This document shows positions 52,650-62,141 of a stretch of DNA of 64,000 bases, one piece after another. Both the position numbers and the translations under genes were made by a program. Position 1 is the stretch's first letter. Each line of letters starts with the position of its first letter. Source of the DNA: Roseateles sp. GTDB taxonomy: Bacteria > Pseudomonadota > Gammaproteobacteria > Burkholderiales > Burkholderiaceae_C. The stretch spans positions 50,880-114,879 of the forward strand of contig JAFALK010000034.1 of the NCBI GenBank assembly GCA_019234295.1, written 5' to 3'. The notes below the pieces were generated by a model. The model was given only the letters and a program-made list of their open reading frames with translations, did no database searches and was not told the origin of the DNA.

Positions 52650-54398
52650 ATGAATGCCCTGCCCGATTGGCTGCCTTGCGCTGCCGCCCCGCCCGTCGCT
52701 CGCAGCGGCGCGCAAGTCCTGCTCGACACCCTGGTCGATCTCGGCGTGAACCTCGTTTTCGGCTATCCCGGCGGCGCCGTGTTGCCCATCTACGACGCCC
52801 TGCACGGCGAGGAGCGCATCCGCCACATCCTCGTACGTCACGAGCAGGCCGCTGTCCACGCAGCACAGGGTTATGCGCGCAGCACCGGCAAAGTCGGCGT
52901 CGTGCTCGTCACCTCGGGCCCAGGCATGAGTAACACGACGACGGGCCTACTCGACGCCATGTCCGACTCCATTCCCATCCTCTGCATCAGCGGCCAAGTG
53001 GCCCTGCCCGCCATCGGCACCGATGCCTTCCAGGAATGCGACGCGCTGGGCATCAGCCGCTCCGTGACCAAGTGGAATGCCCAGATCCGCACGGCTGGCC
53101 ACGTGGAGGCACTGGTACGCCAGGCCTTTGAGGTGGCCAGCAGTGGCCGGCCCGGTCCAGTGCTGCTCGACTTCCCCAAGGACTTGCAGCAGCAGGCTGC
53201 GGTGCAAACGCCCCTGCCTTCGCCACGTCCGGCCAAACCAAGACCGCGGCCCCCAGACGAGGCGCATATGGCACAGGCCGCTCAGCTCATCGCCACGGCC
53301 GCGCGGCCCGTGTTCTACGGCGGCGGCGGCCTCATCAATTCGGGTCTGCAGGCCTGCGCCGATTTCGCGGACCTCGTCCGCCTGAGCGAGGCCCCTTGCA
53401 CGCTGACGCTGATGGGCCTCGGCGCCATCCCGGCGTCCAGCCCGCAGTGGCTCGGCATGTTGGGCATGCACGGTACGCTGGAGGCCAACCTCGCCATGCA
53501 TCATGCCGACCTCATCGTCTGCGTCGGCGCCCGTTTCGACGATCGCGTGACGGGCCGGCTCGACAGTTTTGCGCCCAACGCGAATGTCATCCACCTCGAC
53601 ATCGACGCCGCCTCCATCCACAAGGTCGTGCGCGCCGATCTGCCCTTCGTTGGCGATGCCGGCGAACTGCTGCAAGGCCTGATCGCCGCACTGCGCCGCC
53701 AAGCGCCAAGGAGCGGCCGGCTCGACGCCTGGTGGCAGCAAATCGAGGAATGGCGCCGTCAGGATTGCCTGGGCTTCGAGGACACGCAACCGTCCATTGC
53801 CCCGCAAGCCTTGATGCGCCGTCTGCGCTGGCAGCTCGAAGGCCGGGACGCCATCGTCGCCACTGACGTGGGCCAGCACCAGATGTGGGCCGCCCAGCAC
53901 CTGGCCTTCGAGACGCCGCGGCGCTGGCTCACCTCCGGTGGCGCCGGGACGATGGGCTACGGCCTGCCGGCTGCCATTGGCGCGCAGCTCGCGAATCCGG
54001 GCAAGACTGTCGTCTGCGTGAGCGGCGATGCGTCCATCCTCATGAACATCCAGGAGCTGGCCACCGCACGCCAGCACCGCACGCCCGTCAAGGTCGTGCT
54101 GTGCAACAACGCCCACATGGGCATGGTCAGGCAGTGGCAGCAGCTGATCCACGGCGAGCGCTACAGCCACAGCTACAACGACTGTATGCCCGACTTCGTG
54201 GCCGTGGCGCTGGGCTTCGGCTGGCGGGCCGCGCGGGTGGACTCGCGGGACACGCTCGACGCGGCGCTGAGCGAATGCCTCGCCTGCGAGGAGCCGTATT
54301 TCCTTGATGTGCGGGTACGGGCGCAAGAGAACTGCTTTCCGATGATTCCGGCGGGACGCGGGCATCACGAGGTCATGCTCGGCACGAAGTCACCCTGA
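52650..54398 (+). CDS. Acetolactate synthase large subunit-like ThDP enzyme
   Basis: A 582-residue thiamin-diphosphate enzyme. The N-terminal domain has FGYPGGAVLPIYDAL and the catalytic Glu in RHEQAAVHAAQGYAR. The C-terminal domain has the cofactor motif GDASILMNIQELATA...NN. The sequence is closest to acetohydroxyacid synthase (IlvB/IlvI), the first common step in branched-chain amino acid synthesis. No small regulatory subunit follows, so it is a second, stand-alone copy controlled by its Lrp neighbour. Other pyruvate-using ThDP enzymes cannot be fully excluded. Confidence 0.87.
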   Translation: MNALPDWLPCAAAPPVARSGAQVLLDTLVDLGVNLVFGYPGGAVLPIYDALHGEERIRHILVRHEQAAVHAAQGYARSTGKVGVVLVTSGPGMSNTTTGLLDAMSDSIPILCISGQVALPAIGTDAFQECDALGISRSVTKWNAQIRTAGHVEALVRQAFEVASSGRPGPVLLDFPKDLQQQAAVQTPLPSPRPAKPRPRPPDEAHMAQAAQLIATAARPVFYGGGGLINSGLQACADFADLVRLSEAPCTLTLMGLGAIPASSPQWLGMLGMHGTLEANLAMHHADLIVCVGARFDDRVTGRLDSFAPNANVIHLDIDAASIHKVVRADLPFVGDAGELLQGLIAALRRQAPRSGRLDAWWQQIEEWRRQDCLGFEDTQPSIAPQALMRRLRWQLEGRDAIVATDVGQHQMWAAQHLAFETPRRWLTSGGAGTMGYGLPAAIGAQLANPGKTVVCVSGDASILMNIQELATARQHRTPVKVVLCNNAHMGMVRQWQQLIHGERYSHSYNDCMPDFVAVALGFGWRAARVDSRDTLDAALSECLACEEPYFLDVRVRAQENCFPMIPAGRGHHEVMLGTKSP

Positions 54399-54563
54399 CC
54401 TGATCCGAGCCGGGCCATCGCGACAACGCCCACGCGCCTCCTCGTGCGCCATTCCCACAAGTTATTGCTCGCAATCAAGCTTGTATGGCGGACCTGCAAC
54501 AAACGCTCCAGCACCCTAGGTGCGGCGGACCTTTCGTCCCTTGATGATCGATTGCAAGCTGCA

Positions 54564-54579
54564 TGTGAACTTTTTCACG
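54564..54579. promoter_or_regulatory. CRP/Vfr-like site upstream of the large TonB receptor
   Basis: TGTGAACTTTTTCACG matches the CRP consensus TGTGA-N6-TCACA in all but the last base. It lies 67 bp before the start of the receptor gene, inside the 247-bp gap after the acetolactate synthase. The rest of that gap holds a short ATTGC...GCAAT palindrome (about 54463-54474) and no gene. Confidence 0.4.
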
Positions 54580-54645
54580 GCGGGCTGCTGTAGTCGCTGT
54601 ATTGGGTCGGAAATCGCTGAACAGAACTGACTGGAGAAATCCCTG

Positions 54646-57474
54646 ATGAAATTGAACGCACTCGCCCGCAGCCTTGCGCTGCTCGGATTGGGAAGCTCGG
54701 TGATGGGCCTGGCCCACGCGCAGGACGCTACGGCGCCGGTCCAGAGGATGGACAAGGTGGAGATCACCGGCTCCAGCATCAAGCGCGTGCAAGACGAGGG
54801 CATGTCGGCAGTGCAGGTCTTCAAGGCCGACGATCTCGTGAAGATGGGCATCACCAGCGCCGAGCAGTTGGTGGCCACGCTGAGCTCCAACGGCGCCGGC
54901 ATCGACAACATGACCACCAACCAGGGCGGCGACTTCCTCGGCAGCACAGCCGACCGCGCGCACAACAACGGCGCCTCCGGCGCCTCGCTGCGCGGCCTGG
55001 GCGCCCAGTACACGCTCGTGCTGCTCAACGGCCGGCGCGTGTCAACGCACGGCCTGAGCGGCAAGTCGGTCGACCTGAACTCGATCCCGATGGCCGCGGT
55101 GGAGCGCATCGAGATCCTCAAGGACGGCGCGTCGGCCATCTACGGCACCGACGCCATCGGCGGCGTCATCAACTTCATCCTCAAGAAGGAAGTGCGCGGT
55201 CTGGAAGTGACGGCTTTCACCGATCGCACGCAGCACGGCCACGGCAACATTTCGCGCGGCTCGCTGCTGGGCGGTGCAGGAGATCTCGCCAAGGACGGCT
55301 TCAACCTTTTCGCGAGCCTGACCTACGACACCAACGACCGTCTGCGCGGCGAAAACCGCAGCTTCGTCAACGGCTACCAGCCGAGCCGCGGCCTCTCGCC
55401 CGACACCACCGGCACGCCCTACGCCACGATCGTCACGGCGCCGGGCACGGCGCTGCCCTACCCCACCTCCGGCGTGGCGCTGCCCGGCGGCACCCAGGTC
55501 TACAACCGCTTGAACCCGCTGGGCATGCAGGGCAAGTGCGAGACCGTGCCCGATATGCATCCGTACCGCAGTGACGTCATTGGCTTCCCCACCAGCGCCC
55601 TGGGCTGCTCCTATGACTACGGCCGCGACTGGAGCCTGATGCAGCCGGTCGACCGCACCAACCTCGTCAGCCGCGCGACGTTTGCGTTGACCCCCGAACA
55701 CCTCATCTTCGCCGAGGTGGTGGCCTCGCGCACCAAGTCGGCGGTGGAGTACACGCCCGTGCAGCCGACCGGTGGCAACTACGCCGTCCCGGCCAGCAGC
55801 GCCTACTACCAGAACCTCGCGCTGCTGTTCCCCACGCTCTTCAAGAGCACGAACACCGACCCCACCGACACGCGCGTGTTCTTCGACGCCACCAAGCCCG
55901 AGCGCATCCGTTGGCGCTGCCTGGAATGCGGCCCGCGCCAGCAGAACACCTCGACGGACGCCGATCGCGCACTGCTCGGCATGGAGGGCACGCTGAGCAA
56001 CTGGGACTACAAGCTCGGCCTGTCGACCGCGCGCAGCTCGGGCAACACCGTGCTGGGCGACGGCAATATGTACATCGACAAGTTCAAGGCCGCGATGCAG
56101 AGCGGTTTGATCAACCCCTTCCTTCTCCCCGGCCAGACGCAGACGCCGCAGGCCCTGGCCCTGATCGACGCCGCCAAAGCCACCGGCGCCAAACTCTACG
56201 CCGGCACCGCAGCGGTCTCAGAGTTCGATGGCACCATCTCGGGTGACCTCGCCAAGCTCCCCGCCGGCCCGCTGGGGGCTGCCGTGGGATTCGATGTGCG
56301 CCGCGAGACCTACCGCTTCAACAGCGATCCCTCGTCCACCGACAACATCTTCGGCGTGGGTGCCCCTGCAGGCCTGCCCGAGGTCGGCCGCAACATCAAG
56401 GCGGTGTTCGGCGAGCTGGCCGTGCCGATCGTGAAGGGTCTGGACATGCAGCTGGCCGCCCGCTACGACCACTACAGCGACTTTGGCTCAACGACCAATC
56501 CCAAGGTCGGCCTGCGCTGGCAGCCGGCGCAGCAGCTGATGTTCCGCGGCTCTTACTCGACGGGCTTCCATGCCCCCGACTTCGACCCGCTCTACGGCGG
56601 CGCCAGCAACAACAGCTTTAACAGCGACATCAATGACCCGCTGCTCTGCCCGGGCGGCGTCGGCAAGGTCGGTTGCGGCATCCGCCCGGACATCAACACC
56701 GTGAGCAACCCCAACCTGAAGCCGGAGAAGTCCAAGCAACTCTCGCTGGGCGTGGTGTTCTCGCCGGCGAGCTGGCTGACGACGAGCGTGGACTTCTGGC
56801 AGCTGCAGCTGACCGACAAGATCGCCGCCCTGTCCGGCCCGACCGTGATCGATCAGTACGCGCAGTACAAGCAGTACGTCCAGCGCGATCCGGTCACGAA
56901 CGAGATCATCGCCGTCAACGCACCCTACCTGAACCTGGCCGGCGACAAGGCCAGCGGCGTGGACCTGAACATCACGGCCAATTACGCGAATTCGTACGGC
57001 CGCTGGCTGTTCACCTTCGACGGCTCCTACCTGGGCAGCTACAAGAGCCGCTACCTCAGCAGCGACCCCTGGACCGAGCGCGTGGGCACCTTCGGCGACG
57101 CCAACTTCGGTTGGGACCTGCACCTGCGCTGGAAGCACGCACTGAGCCTGACCTGGGCGCAAGGCGACTGGAGCGCCACGATGAACCAGACGTACAGCAG
57201 CGGCTACCAGTCCGAGCAGGACGGCTATGGCGCGGGCTTCAACCCCATCGGCGCACCAGCGCGGGTCAGCAGCTACACGCTGTATCACCTCTCGGCCAGC
57301 TACACAGGCTACAAGAACCTGACGCTGACGGCGGGCATCAAGAACCTGTTCGACACCAAGCCGCCGTACTCGTCGCAGGACGTGGACAACGTGGCTGGCG
57401 CCGGCTGGGATGCCCGTGTGGGTGATCCGCGCCTGCGTTCGTTCACGCTGCGCGCGAGCTACAAGTTCTGGTAA
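54646..57474 (+). CDS. Large TonB-dependent receptor
   Basis: A 942-residue outer-membrane protein with a signal peptide (LARSLALLGLGSSVMGLAHAQ). A plug domain follows (MDKVEITGSSIKRVQDEGMSAVQVFKADDL, LRGLGAQYTLVLLNGRRVS, GASAIYGTDAIGGVINFIL), then a long barrel ending in LRASYKFW. Plug wording such as EITGSSIKR and the size are typical of receptors for carbohydrate, oligopeptide or plant-derived ligands rather than siderophores, but the ligand is unknown. It stands alone on the plus strand and ends at a strong bidirectional terminator. Confidence 0.93.
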   Translation: MKLNALARSLALLGLGSSVMGLAHAQDATAPVQRMDKVEITGSSIKRVQDEGMSAVQVFKADDLVKMGITSAEQLVATLSSNGAGIDNMTTNQGGDFLGSTADRAHNNGASGASLRGLGAQYTLVLLNGRRVSTHGLSGKSVDLNSIPMAAVERIEILKDGASAIYGTDAIGGVINFILKKEVRGLEVTAFTDRTQHGHGNISRGSLLGGAGDLAKDGFNLFASLTYDTNDRLRGENRSFVNGYQPSRGLSPDTTGTPYATIVTAPGTALPYPTSGVALPGGTQVYNRLNPLGMQGKCETVPDMHPYRSDVIGFPTSALGCSYDYGRDWSLMQPVDRTNLVSRATFALTPEHLIFAEVVASRTKSAVEYTPVQPTGGNYAVPASSAYYQNLALLFPTLFKSTNTDPTDTRVFFDATKPERIRWRCLECGPRQQNTSTDADRALLGMEGTLSNWDYKLGLSTARSSGNTVLGDGNMYIDKFKAAMQSGLINPFLLPGQTQTPQALALIDAAKATGAKLYAGTAAVSEFDGTISGDLAKLPAGPLGAAVGFDVRRETYRFNSDPSSTDNIFGVGAPAGLPEVGRNIKAVFGELAVPIVKGLDMQLAARYDHYSDFGSTTNPKVGLRWQPAQQLMFRGSYSTGFHAPDFDPLYGGASNNSFNSDINDPLLCPGGVGKVGCGIRPDINTVSNPNLKPEKSKQLSLGVVFSPASWLTTSVDFWQLQLTDKIAALSGPTVIDQYAQYKQYVQRDPVTNEIIAVNAPYLNLAGDKASGVDLNITANYANSYGRWLFTFDGSYLGSYKSRYLSSDPWTERVGTFGDANFGWDLHLRWKHALSLTWAQGDWSATMNQTYSSGYQSEQDGYGAGFNPIGAPARVSSYTLYHLSASYTGYKNLTLTAGIKNLFDTKPPYSSQDVDNVAGAGWDARVGDPRLRSFTLRASYKFW

Positions 57475-57484
57475 ATCCAGAGGA

Positions 57485-57508
57485 GCGGAGGGCCTGCGGG
57501 CCCTCCGC
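57485..57508. terminator. Bidirectional intrinsic terminator
   Basis: GCGGAGGGCC (57485-57494) pairs perfectly with GGCCCTCCGC (57499-57508) around a four-base loop, followed by a T-rich stretch (CATTCATTTCTT). It lies between the convergent TonB receptor and copD genes and can serve at least the plus strand. Confidence 0.8.
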
Positions 57509-57531
57509 CATTCATTTCTTGAGCAGAGCCC

Positions 57532-58464
57532 TCAGCTCGTTCCCGGCAATTCTGAGCTGCTCAACACTGCGGCGGCCACGAGAACGAGAAGCAAAGTGCA
57601 GGCCTCGGCTCGAAGGACCAGGAGCAGCCAGCGATGTCCGCCCCCCTGGTCCTGTGCTTGCAGGCGCGGCAAGCCAACGAAGCGATTCAAGCCACCTAGG
57701 GTGGCCGCCACGGCGACGAGAGCCAGCTTGACAACGAGCGCATGACCGTACGCCGAGTCGATGTAAGTCCCGAGTGAGCCGGCGTCCATCCATCCTCGCC
57801 AGATCTTGAACAGTCCGCTTGCAAGAATGCCTGCGATGGCAACCGTAGCCGTGCTCGACATCTTCGAGACCCAGCGCCACACATCGGATCGATCAGCAGC
57901 AGGCAGGGCTTCGCTCGGAATCATCAGCCGGGCTCCTGCGATCACGACGCCGACCCAAAGGCACACGAGCGCCAGGTGGATGGCGTCCACAGCGACATCC
58001 ACCGTGAGGTCGCCTTGGCTTGCGGCGTGGGACACGGCACTTCGCGTCACGACGAACACGCAGACGCCCGACAGTCCGGCGACGAAGAGAACGAGCTTGC
58101 GCGCGCCGACATGGCTCACGCGCAGGAACCCCGCAGCGGCCAGCCAGGCGAACAGCCCGACGAGCGCGGCATGGCCGTAGTGGGTGTGGGCGAGCAGAGC
58201 ACCCAAGGCAGCGCCCGCCGCGAACAATGGCGACTCACTCATGGCCGCAGCTTCGAACCAGAGCGAAGCGCCCAGGCCGATCAGGCCGAGCAAGAAGCCC
58301 GTTTGCCGCGCCTGCGCCGCCTGCGCAACCACCCCGGTGGCCCAGGCCGAGCGTCGCCCCTCCATCCATAGCTCGGACGCGAGCGAGCTCATGACCAGCG
58401 CCAGCCCGAGGTGGATGGCCACGAGGTCGGCCCTCATGAGCAGGGACAAGGCGCCGTCAAGCAT
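57532..58464 (-). CDS. copD: CopD-family inner-membrane copper protein
   Basis: A 310-residue membrane protein with about eight hydrophobic helices and the CopD motif region AVDAIHLALVCLWVGVVIAGAR; a conserved His lies in AIHLGLAL near the N-terminus. The start at ATG 58464 overlaps the last base of the copC stop (TGATG), so the two are translationally coupled. With CopC it is thought to move copper across the inner membrane. Confidence 0.88.
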   Translation of the reverse strand: MLDGALSLLMRADLVAIHLGLALVMSSLASELWMEGRRSAWATGVVAQAAQARQTGFLLGLIGLGASLWFEAAAMSESPLFAAGAALGALLAHTHYGHAALVGLFAWLAAAGFLRVSHVGARKLVLFVAGLSGVCVFVVTRSAVSHAASQGDLTVDVAVDAIHLALVCLWVGVVIAGARLMIPSEALPAADRSDVWRWVSKMSSTATVAIAGILASGLFKIWRGWMDAGSLGTYIDSAYGHALVVKLALVAVAATLGGLNRFVGLPRLQAQDQGGGHRWLLLVLRAEACTLLLVLVAAAVLSSSELPGTS

Positions 58465-58826
58465 CACTTCACCGTGAAGCGAATCTCGCCCTTGGTGTGG
58501 TGACCATCGCGCCCCATCGTGTTCCATTGGACGCGGTACTCACCGGGCGCCAGCTTGGGCAGGGGCTGGACGAGGGCCTTGTCGTCGCGCGGATCGGCGG
58601 CAATCTTGTCGGTGACCACCGCGGCGTTGCCGGGGCCGATGAGCTTGATGCTGCTCATCGCAATCTCGACAGGCTCGTTGTACTTCAGCCGCAGCTCCGT
58701 CGGAGCGGTGGCGAGCGCGGCGCCATCGGCGGGATTGGAGCTCTGCAGCTTCGCATGCGCGAAGGCCGGCGATGTCGCCAGCGATGTCGCCAGCGCAAGC
58801 GTGCTCAGCGTGAGGAGGTTCTTCAT
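58464..58826 (-). CDS. copC: CopC-type periplasmic copper-binding protein
   Basis: A 120-residue protein with a signal peptide ending in SPAFA and His as the first mature residue (HAKLQSSNPADGA), the Cu(II)-binding N-terminus of CopC. The fold motifs PTELRLKYNEPVEIAMSSIKL and WNTMGRDGHHTKGEIRFTV are present, with Asp-x-His-His supplying further ligands. It lies 22 bases after the multicopper oxidase gene and overlaps copD. Confidence 0.95.
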   Translation of the reverse strand: MKNLLTLSTLALATSLATSPAFAHAKLQSSNPADGAALATAPTELRLKYNEPVEIAMSSIKLIGPGNAAVVTDKIAADPRDDKALVQPLPKLAPGEYRVQWNTMGRDGHHTKGEIRFTVK

Positions 58827-58848
58827 GTTCGCCCCTTTCAGTGGGAGT

Positions 58849-60219
58849 TCAATGGCCTTCATGGCCGCCGGGTTTGCGAACCCGCAGCGTCTTGTCGTCG
58901 GCTTGGGGCTGCACCGCGCGCGGCACGGCATCGTCGTCTTCGGCCGTGTATTCGCGGGCCACGGTGCCTGCGGGATGCTTGAACCAGCCGGGGTCGCGGT
59001 ACTCGCCCGCACGGACCCCGTCCCGCACCTTGACGACGCTGAACATGCCGCCCATCTCCAGGGCGCCAAACGGACCGTCGCCCGTCATCATCGGCAGGGT
59101 GTTCTCGGGTATAGGCATCTGCATCTGCGCCATTTCGGACATGCCGCCCGAACCCATGGGCATGTAGTCGGGGACCAGCTTGGAGATGCGCTCGGCGACC
59201 GCCCGCTGATCGACGCCGATCAGGTTGGGGGCCGTATGCGACATTGGCCCCATCGTGTGGTGGGCCTTGTGACAATGAATGGCCCAGTCTCCTGCAACGG
59301 CGTCGAACTCGATGGCGCGCATCTGGCCGACGGCGATGTCCGTCGTCACCTCCGGCCACCTAGCGGACTTCGGCACCCAGCCGCCGTCCGTGCCCGTCAC
59401 CTCGAAATGCGGGCCATGCATGTGGATCGGGTGATTGGTCATCGTCAGATTGCCGATCCGAATCCGCACCCGGTCACCCGAGCGCGCGACCAGCGGATCA
59501 ATGCCGGGAAAGACGCGACTGTTCCAGGTCCACATATTGAAGTCCGTCATCTCGCTGGTGCGCGGCGTTGCCGCACCTGGATCGATCGCGTAGCTCGCTA
59601 GAAGGAAGGCGAAATCACGGTCCACGCGGAACTGGTGAACGTCCTTCGGGTGGATGATCAGCAAGCCCATCATGCCCATGGCCATCTGCACCATCTCGTC
59701 GGCATGCGGGTGGTACATGTGCGTGCCCGGCCGCTGCAGGACAAACTCGTAGACGAAGGTTTTGCCGGGCGGAACATGGGCTTGCGTGAGGCCGCCCACC
59801 CCGTCCATGCCGCTGGGAACGAGCACTCCGTGCCAGTGCACCGTCGTGGGCTCGGGCAGCTTGTTCGTCACGAAGATGCGCACGCGGTCGCCTTCGACGG
59901 CCTCGATGGTCGGTCCGGGACTGGAACCGTTGTAGCCCCACAGATTGGCCTTCATGCCGGGGGCGAGTTCGCGCACGACGGGCTCGGCGACGAGGTGGAA
60001 CTCCTTGACGCCGTCCTTCATGCGCCAGGGCAGGCTCCAGCCGTTGAGGGTGGCCACTGGGTTGAACGGTCGGCCGTTGGGGGGCGCTGGCGGCGGCTGC
60101 ATCGTCGTCGCAGTCTGAATGGCCGCCTCGGGCAGCGAAGCAGCCCCGGTGCGGCTGACGGCAGCGGCGCCCAGCATCGTCGCGCCGGCGGCCTTGATAA
60201 AGTTTCTTCGGTGGGTCAT
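58849..60219 (-). CDS. Periplasmic multicopper oxidase (copper oxidase, CopA/CueO-like)
   Basis: A 456-residue protein with a Tat signal (HRRNFIKAAGATMLGAAAV). All copper-site motifs are present: HWHG, HPHADE, HPIHMHGPHFE and HCHKAHHTM. A methionine-rich loop (MPMGSGGMSEMAQMQMP) lies near the C-terminus and would bind Cu(I). It probably oxidises Cu(I) in the periplasm. The gene sits between the TolC-type lipoprotein and copC in one minus-strand operon. Confidence 0.93.
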   Translation of the reverse strand: MTHRRNFIKAAGATMLGAAAVSRTGAASLPEAAIQTATTMQPPPAPPNGRPFNPVATLNGWSLPWRMKDGVKEFHLVAEPVVRELAPGMKANLWGYNGSSPGPTIEAVEGDRVRIFVTNKLPEPTTVHWHGVLVPSGMDGVGGLTQAHVPPGKTFVYEFVLQRPGTHMYHPHADEMVQMAMGMMGLLIIHPKDVHQFRVDRDFAFLLASYAIDPGAATPRTSEMTDFNMWTWNSRVFPGIDPLVARSGDRVRIRIGNLTMTNHPIHMHGPHFEVTGTDGGWVPKSARWPEVTTDIAVGQMRAIEFDAVAGDWAIHCHKAHHTMGPMSHTAPNLIGVDQRAVAERISKLVPDYMPMGSGGMSEMAQMQMPIPENTLPMMTGDGPFGALEMGGMFSVVKVRDGVRAGEYRDPGWFKHPAGTVAREYTAEDDDAVPRAVQPQADDKTLRVRKPGGHEGH

Positions 60220-60228
60220 GGCGGGTTT

Positions 60229-61599
60229 TCACGGATTGGGGGGTGATGGGCTGCCCGACGCAGATACGGCTCCGGCGAGCGCGGACTGCATGCGGCTCTC
60301 AGCCAACCAATAGTCCCGGGAAGCCTTGACGGACGCGGTCACGCTTGCGACCTGTTCGCGCGCATCGGCCAGCAGCTGGAACACGTCGATGAGCATGCCG
60401 TTGTAGCGCAGCAGGGTCTCGTCGGAGATGCGTTTTCGCAGCGGCACGACTTCATCGCGATAGCGCCGGGCGAGTTCGTAAGCGTTGCGGTAGGCGGCAT
60501 CGCTCTCGCGCAGCTGCGAGCGCGCGTTGTTTGCGATCGCCGCCGTCCGGTTGACGGACTGCAGATACTGGGCCTTCGCTTGCGCGCGCGCCGCGCCGCC
60601 GAAGTCGAAGAGCGGGATGCTGAATTGCACTTCAGCCCCGCGCTCCGGCGGAGAACCGTGCTGACTCTTGCTCTGCCAGCCTGCATTGATGTCGTCAACG
60701 AAGGCCGTTGCGCGCGTCAGGCCCAGCTCGAGCGCCAGCGCCTCGGTCTCGCGCCGGGCCATCTGGACGTCCAGCCGCTGATCAAGGGCCGCCTGCTCGG
60801 CATCCATGATCCGACTGGGCTGCTCTGGCAAGTCGGGCAAGCGTTCCGGCAACAGGAGTGCGGAGGGCCGGTCGCCCAGGCCGAGTGCACGCAGCAGTCG
60901 TTCGCGCGCGGCGAGCGCCTGCTGCTGCGCCCGAGTGAGGTCCGCGCTCGCGTCAGCGTAAAACGCCTGTTCACGCATCTGATCGAGCCGGCTCAGGTTG
61001 CCGGCCTGCGCCATGCCGCGTGCGAGCTCGCTGGTGGCGTCGGCCGCCTCCTTGACCTGTTGCGCATACGTCGCGAGTTGCGCCGCGGCGACGGCGTCGA
61101 AGAAGGCTTCGCGGGCCTGCGCGGCCGTCGCGACTGCCTCGCCGGCGGCCTGGTACTGCGCCCTCTCGAACCGCTGCTCGGCAAGCTTCGTCCGTGCCGG
61201 CAGCGTCAGCAGGCCCAGCAGGTCGAACATCACCGACCGATCGATCTCCAGCGCACCACCGCCAGCAACCCTCCCCAGCGAGACCAAGGGATTGCGCAGA
61301 CGGCCCGCGCGGACCAGCTCCGCCCCGGCGATGCCCAGATTGCCAAGCTGTGCCTGCAGGCTGCGATTGTTCAACAGGGCAAGCTCCACCGCGGCGTCTG
61401 CAGACAAGGGCGCCCCGAGCAGCTCGGCCACGCGAGCCTGCGCGGCTGCGGCGTCCTGGTCGTCTCGTTGGTAGGTCACGGCATGGCCGCTGCGCTCCTC
61501 GGTCAGGCGAGACACGCGGTTCATGCCGCCATCGCTTGAGAAGGTGGCACAAGAGACCAGCACGAGGCTACTGGCGACGACAAAGGCCGATCGGATCAT
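60229..61599 (-). CDS. TolC/OMF-family outer-membrane lipoprotein
   Basis: A 456-residue protein from ATG 61599, seven bases after GGAGG. The signal peptide ends in a lipobox (LVLVSC), so it is lipid-anchored. Two OEP repeats with long helices follow (LLNNRSLQAQLGNLGIAGAELVRAG, ARSQLRESDAAYRNAYELARRY). It resembles CusC-type channels, but no CusA/CusB-type RND pump or adaptor gene is in this operon. It may serve a pump encoded elsewhere, or form a copper operon of the type tolC-mco-copC-copD. Confidence 0.9.
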   Translation of the reverse strand: MIRSAFVVASSLVLVSCATFSSDGGMNRVSRLTEERSGHAVTYQRDDQDAAAAQARVAELLGAPLSADAAVELALLNNRSLQAQLGNLGIAGAELVRAGRLRNPLVSLGRVAGGGALEIDRSVMFDLLGLLTLPARTKLAEQRFERAQYQAAGEAVATAAQAREAFFDAVAAAQLATYAQQVKEAADATSELARGMAQAGNLSRLDQMREQAFYADASADLTRAQQQALAARERLLRALGLGDRPSALLLPERLPDLPEQPSRIMDAEQAALDQRLDVQMARRETEALALELGLTRATAFVDDINAGWQSKSQHGSPPERGAEVQFSIPLFDFGGAARAQAKAQYLQSVNRTAAIANNARSQLRESDAAYRNAYELARRYRDEVVPLRKRISDETLLRYNGMLIDVFQLLADAREQVASVTASVKASRDYWLAESRMQSALAGAVSASGSPSPPNP

Positions 61600-61711
61600 C
61601 GGGGACCTCCCTGATGCGAAGTCATCTGACATTGCAGCCCTGCGTTGGCTGCGCGATCGCTCGGACCGCAGGCACGAGCGCATACCGGCCTCGCGCGGAG
61701 GCCTCGAGGGG

Positions 61712-62032
61712 TCAGATACTTCGGGGCGGACGTTCCTGGCCTTCGGACACGTAGGTCGGGGCCAAAGCCTGGAAGGTCGGAAACGTCGCGGCCTGTTCAT
61801 CGGGCGGGGGAAGCGTCGGCGCAAACGTCGCGAGCATCGGGGTGGCCGAGCAGCAGGACGCGCACAGATTGCATTTGCCGGCAGCACCGTGGTCGTGATG
61901 GTGCATCGAGACTGCAGCGTCCGCGTGCCTGTGCACCGCACTTACAGCGCAGGGTACAGCCGCCGCCACGGCTCCCCGAACGGGGATCAGCACGGCGAGA
62001 AGCAGCAGGAGCCAGATGCGCAGGGTCTTCAC
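61712..62032 (-). CDS. Small secreted His/Cys-rich protein (CopL/DUF2946-like)
   Basis: A 106-residue protein with an N-terminal hydrophobic signal (IWLLLLLAVLIPVRGAVAAA). A metal-binding cluster follows: HRHADAAVSMHHHDHG and then KCNLCASCCS. Proteins of this form precede copper-resistance operons, where they are thought to bind copper or help regulation. It is 112 bases upstream of the TolC-type gene on the same strand and probably belongs to the operon. Confidence 0.75.
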   Translation of the reverse strand: MKTLRIWLLLLLAVLIPVRGAVAAAVPCAVSAVHRHADAAVSMHHHDHGAAGKCNLCASCCSATPMLATFAPTLPPPDEQAATFPTFQALAPTYVSEGQERPPRSI

Positions 62033-62141
62033 GAGGCGCAGAGTATCACCGGAAACTCAGCGCGAGCCAGCCGCCCCGGCGCGCTTCAGGTGCAAGGCTT
62101 GTAGTTCAATAATGGGCCCCCTCATCGCGAATGGAGCACCC

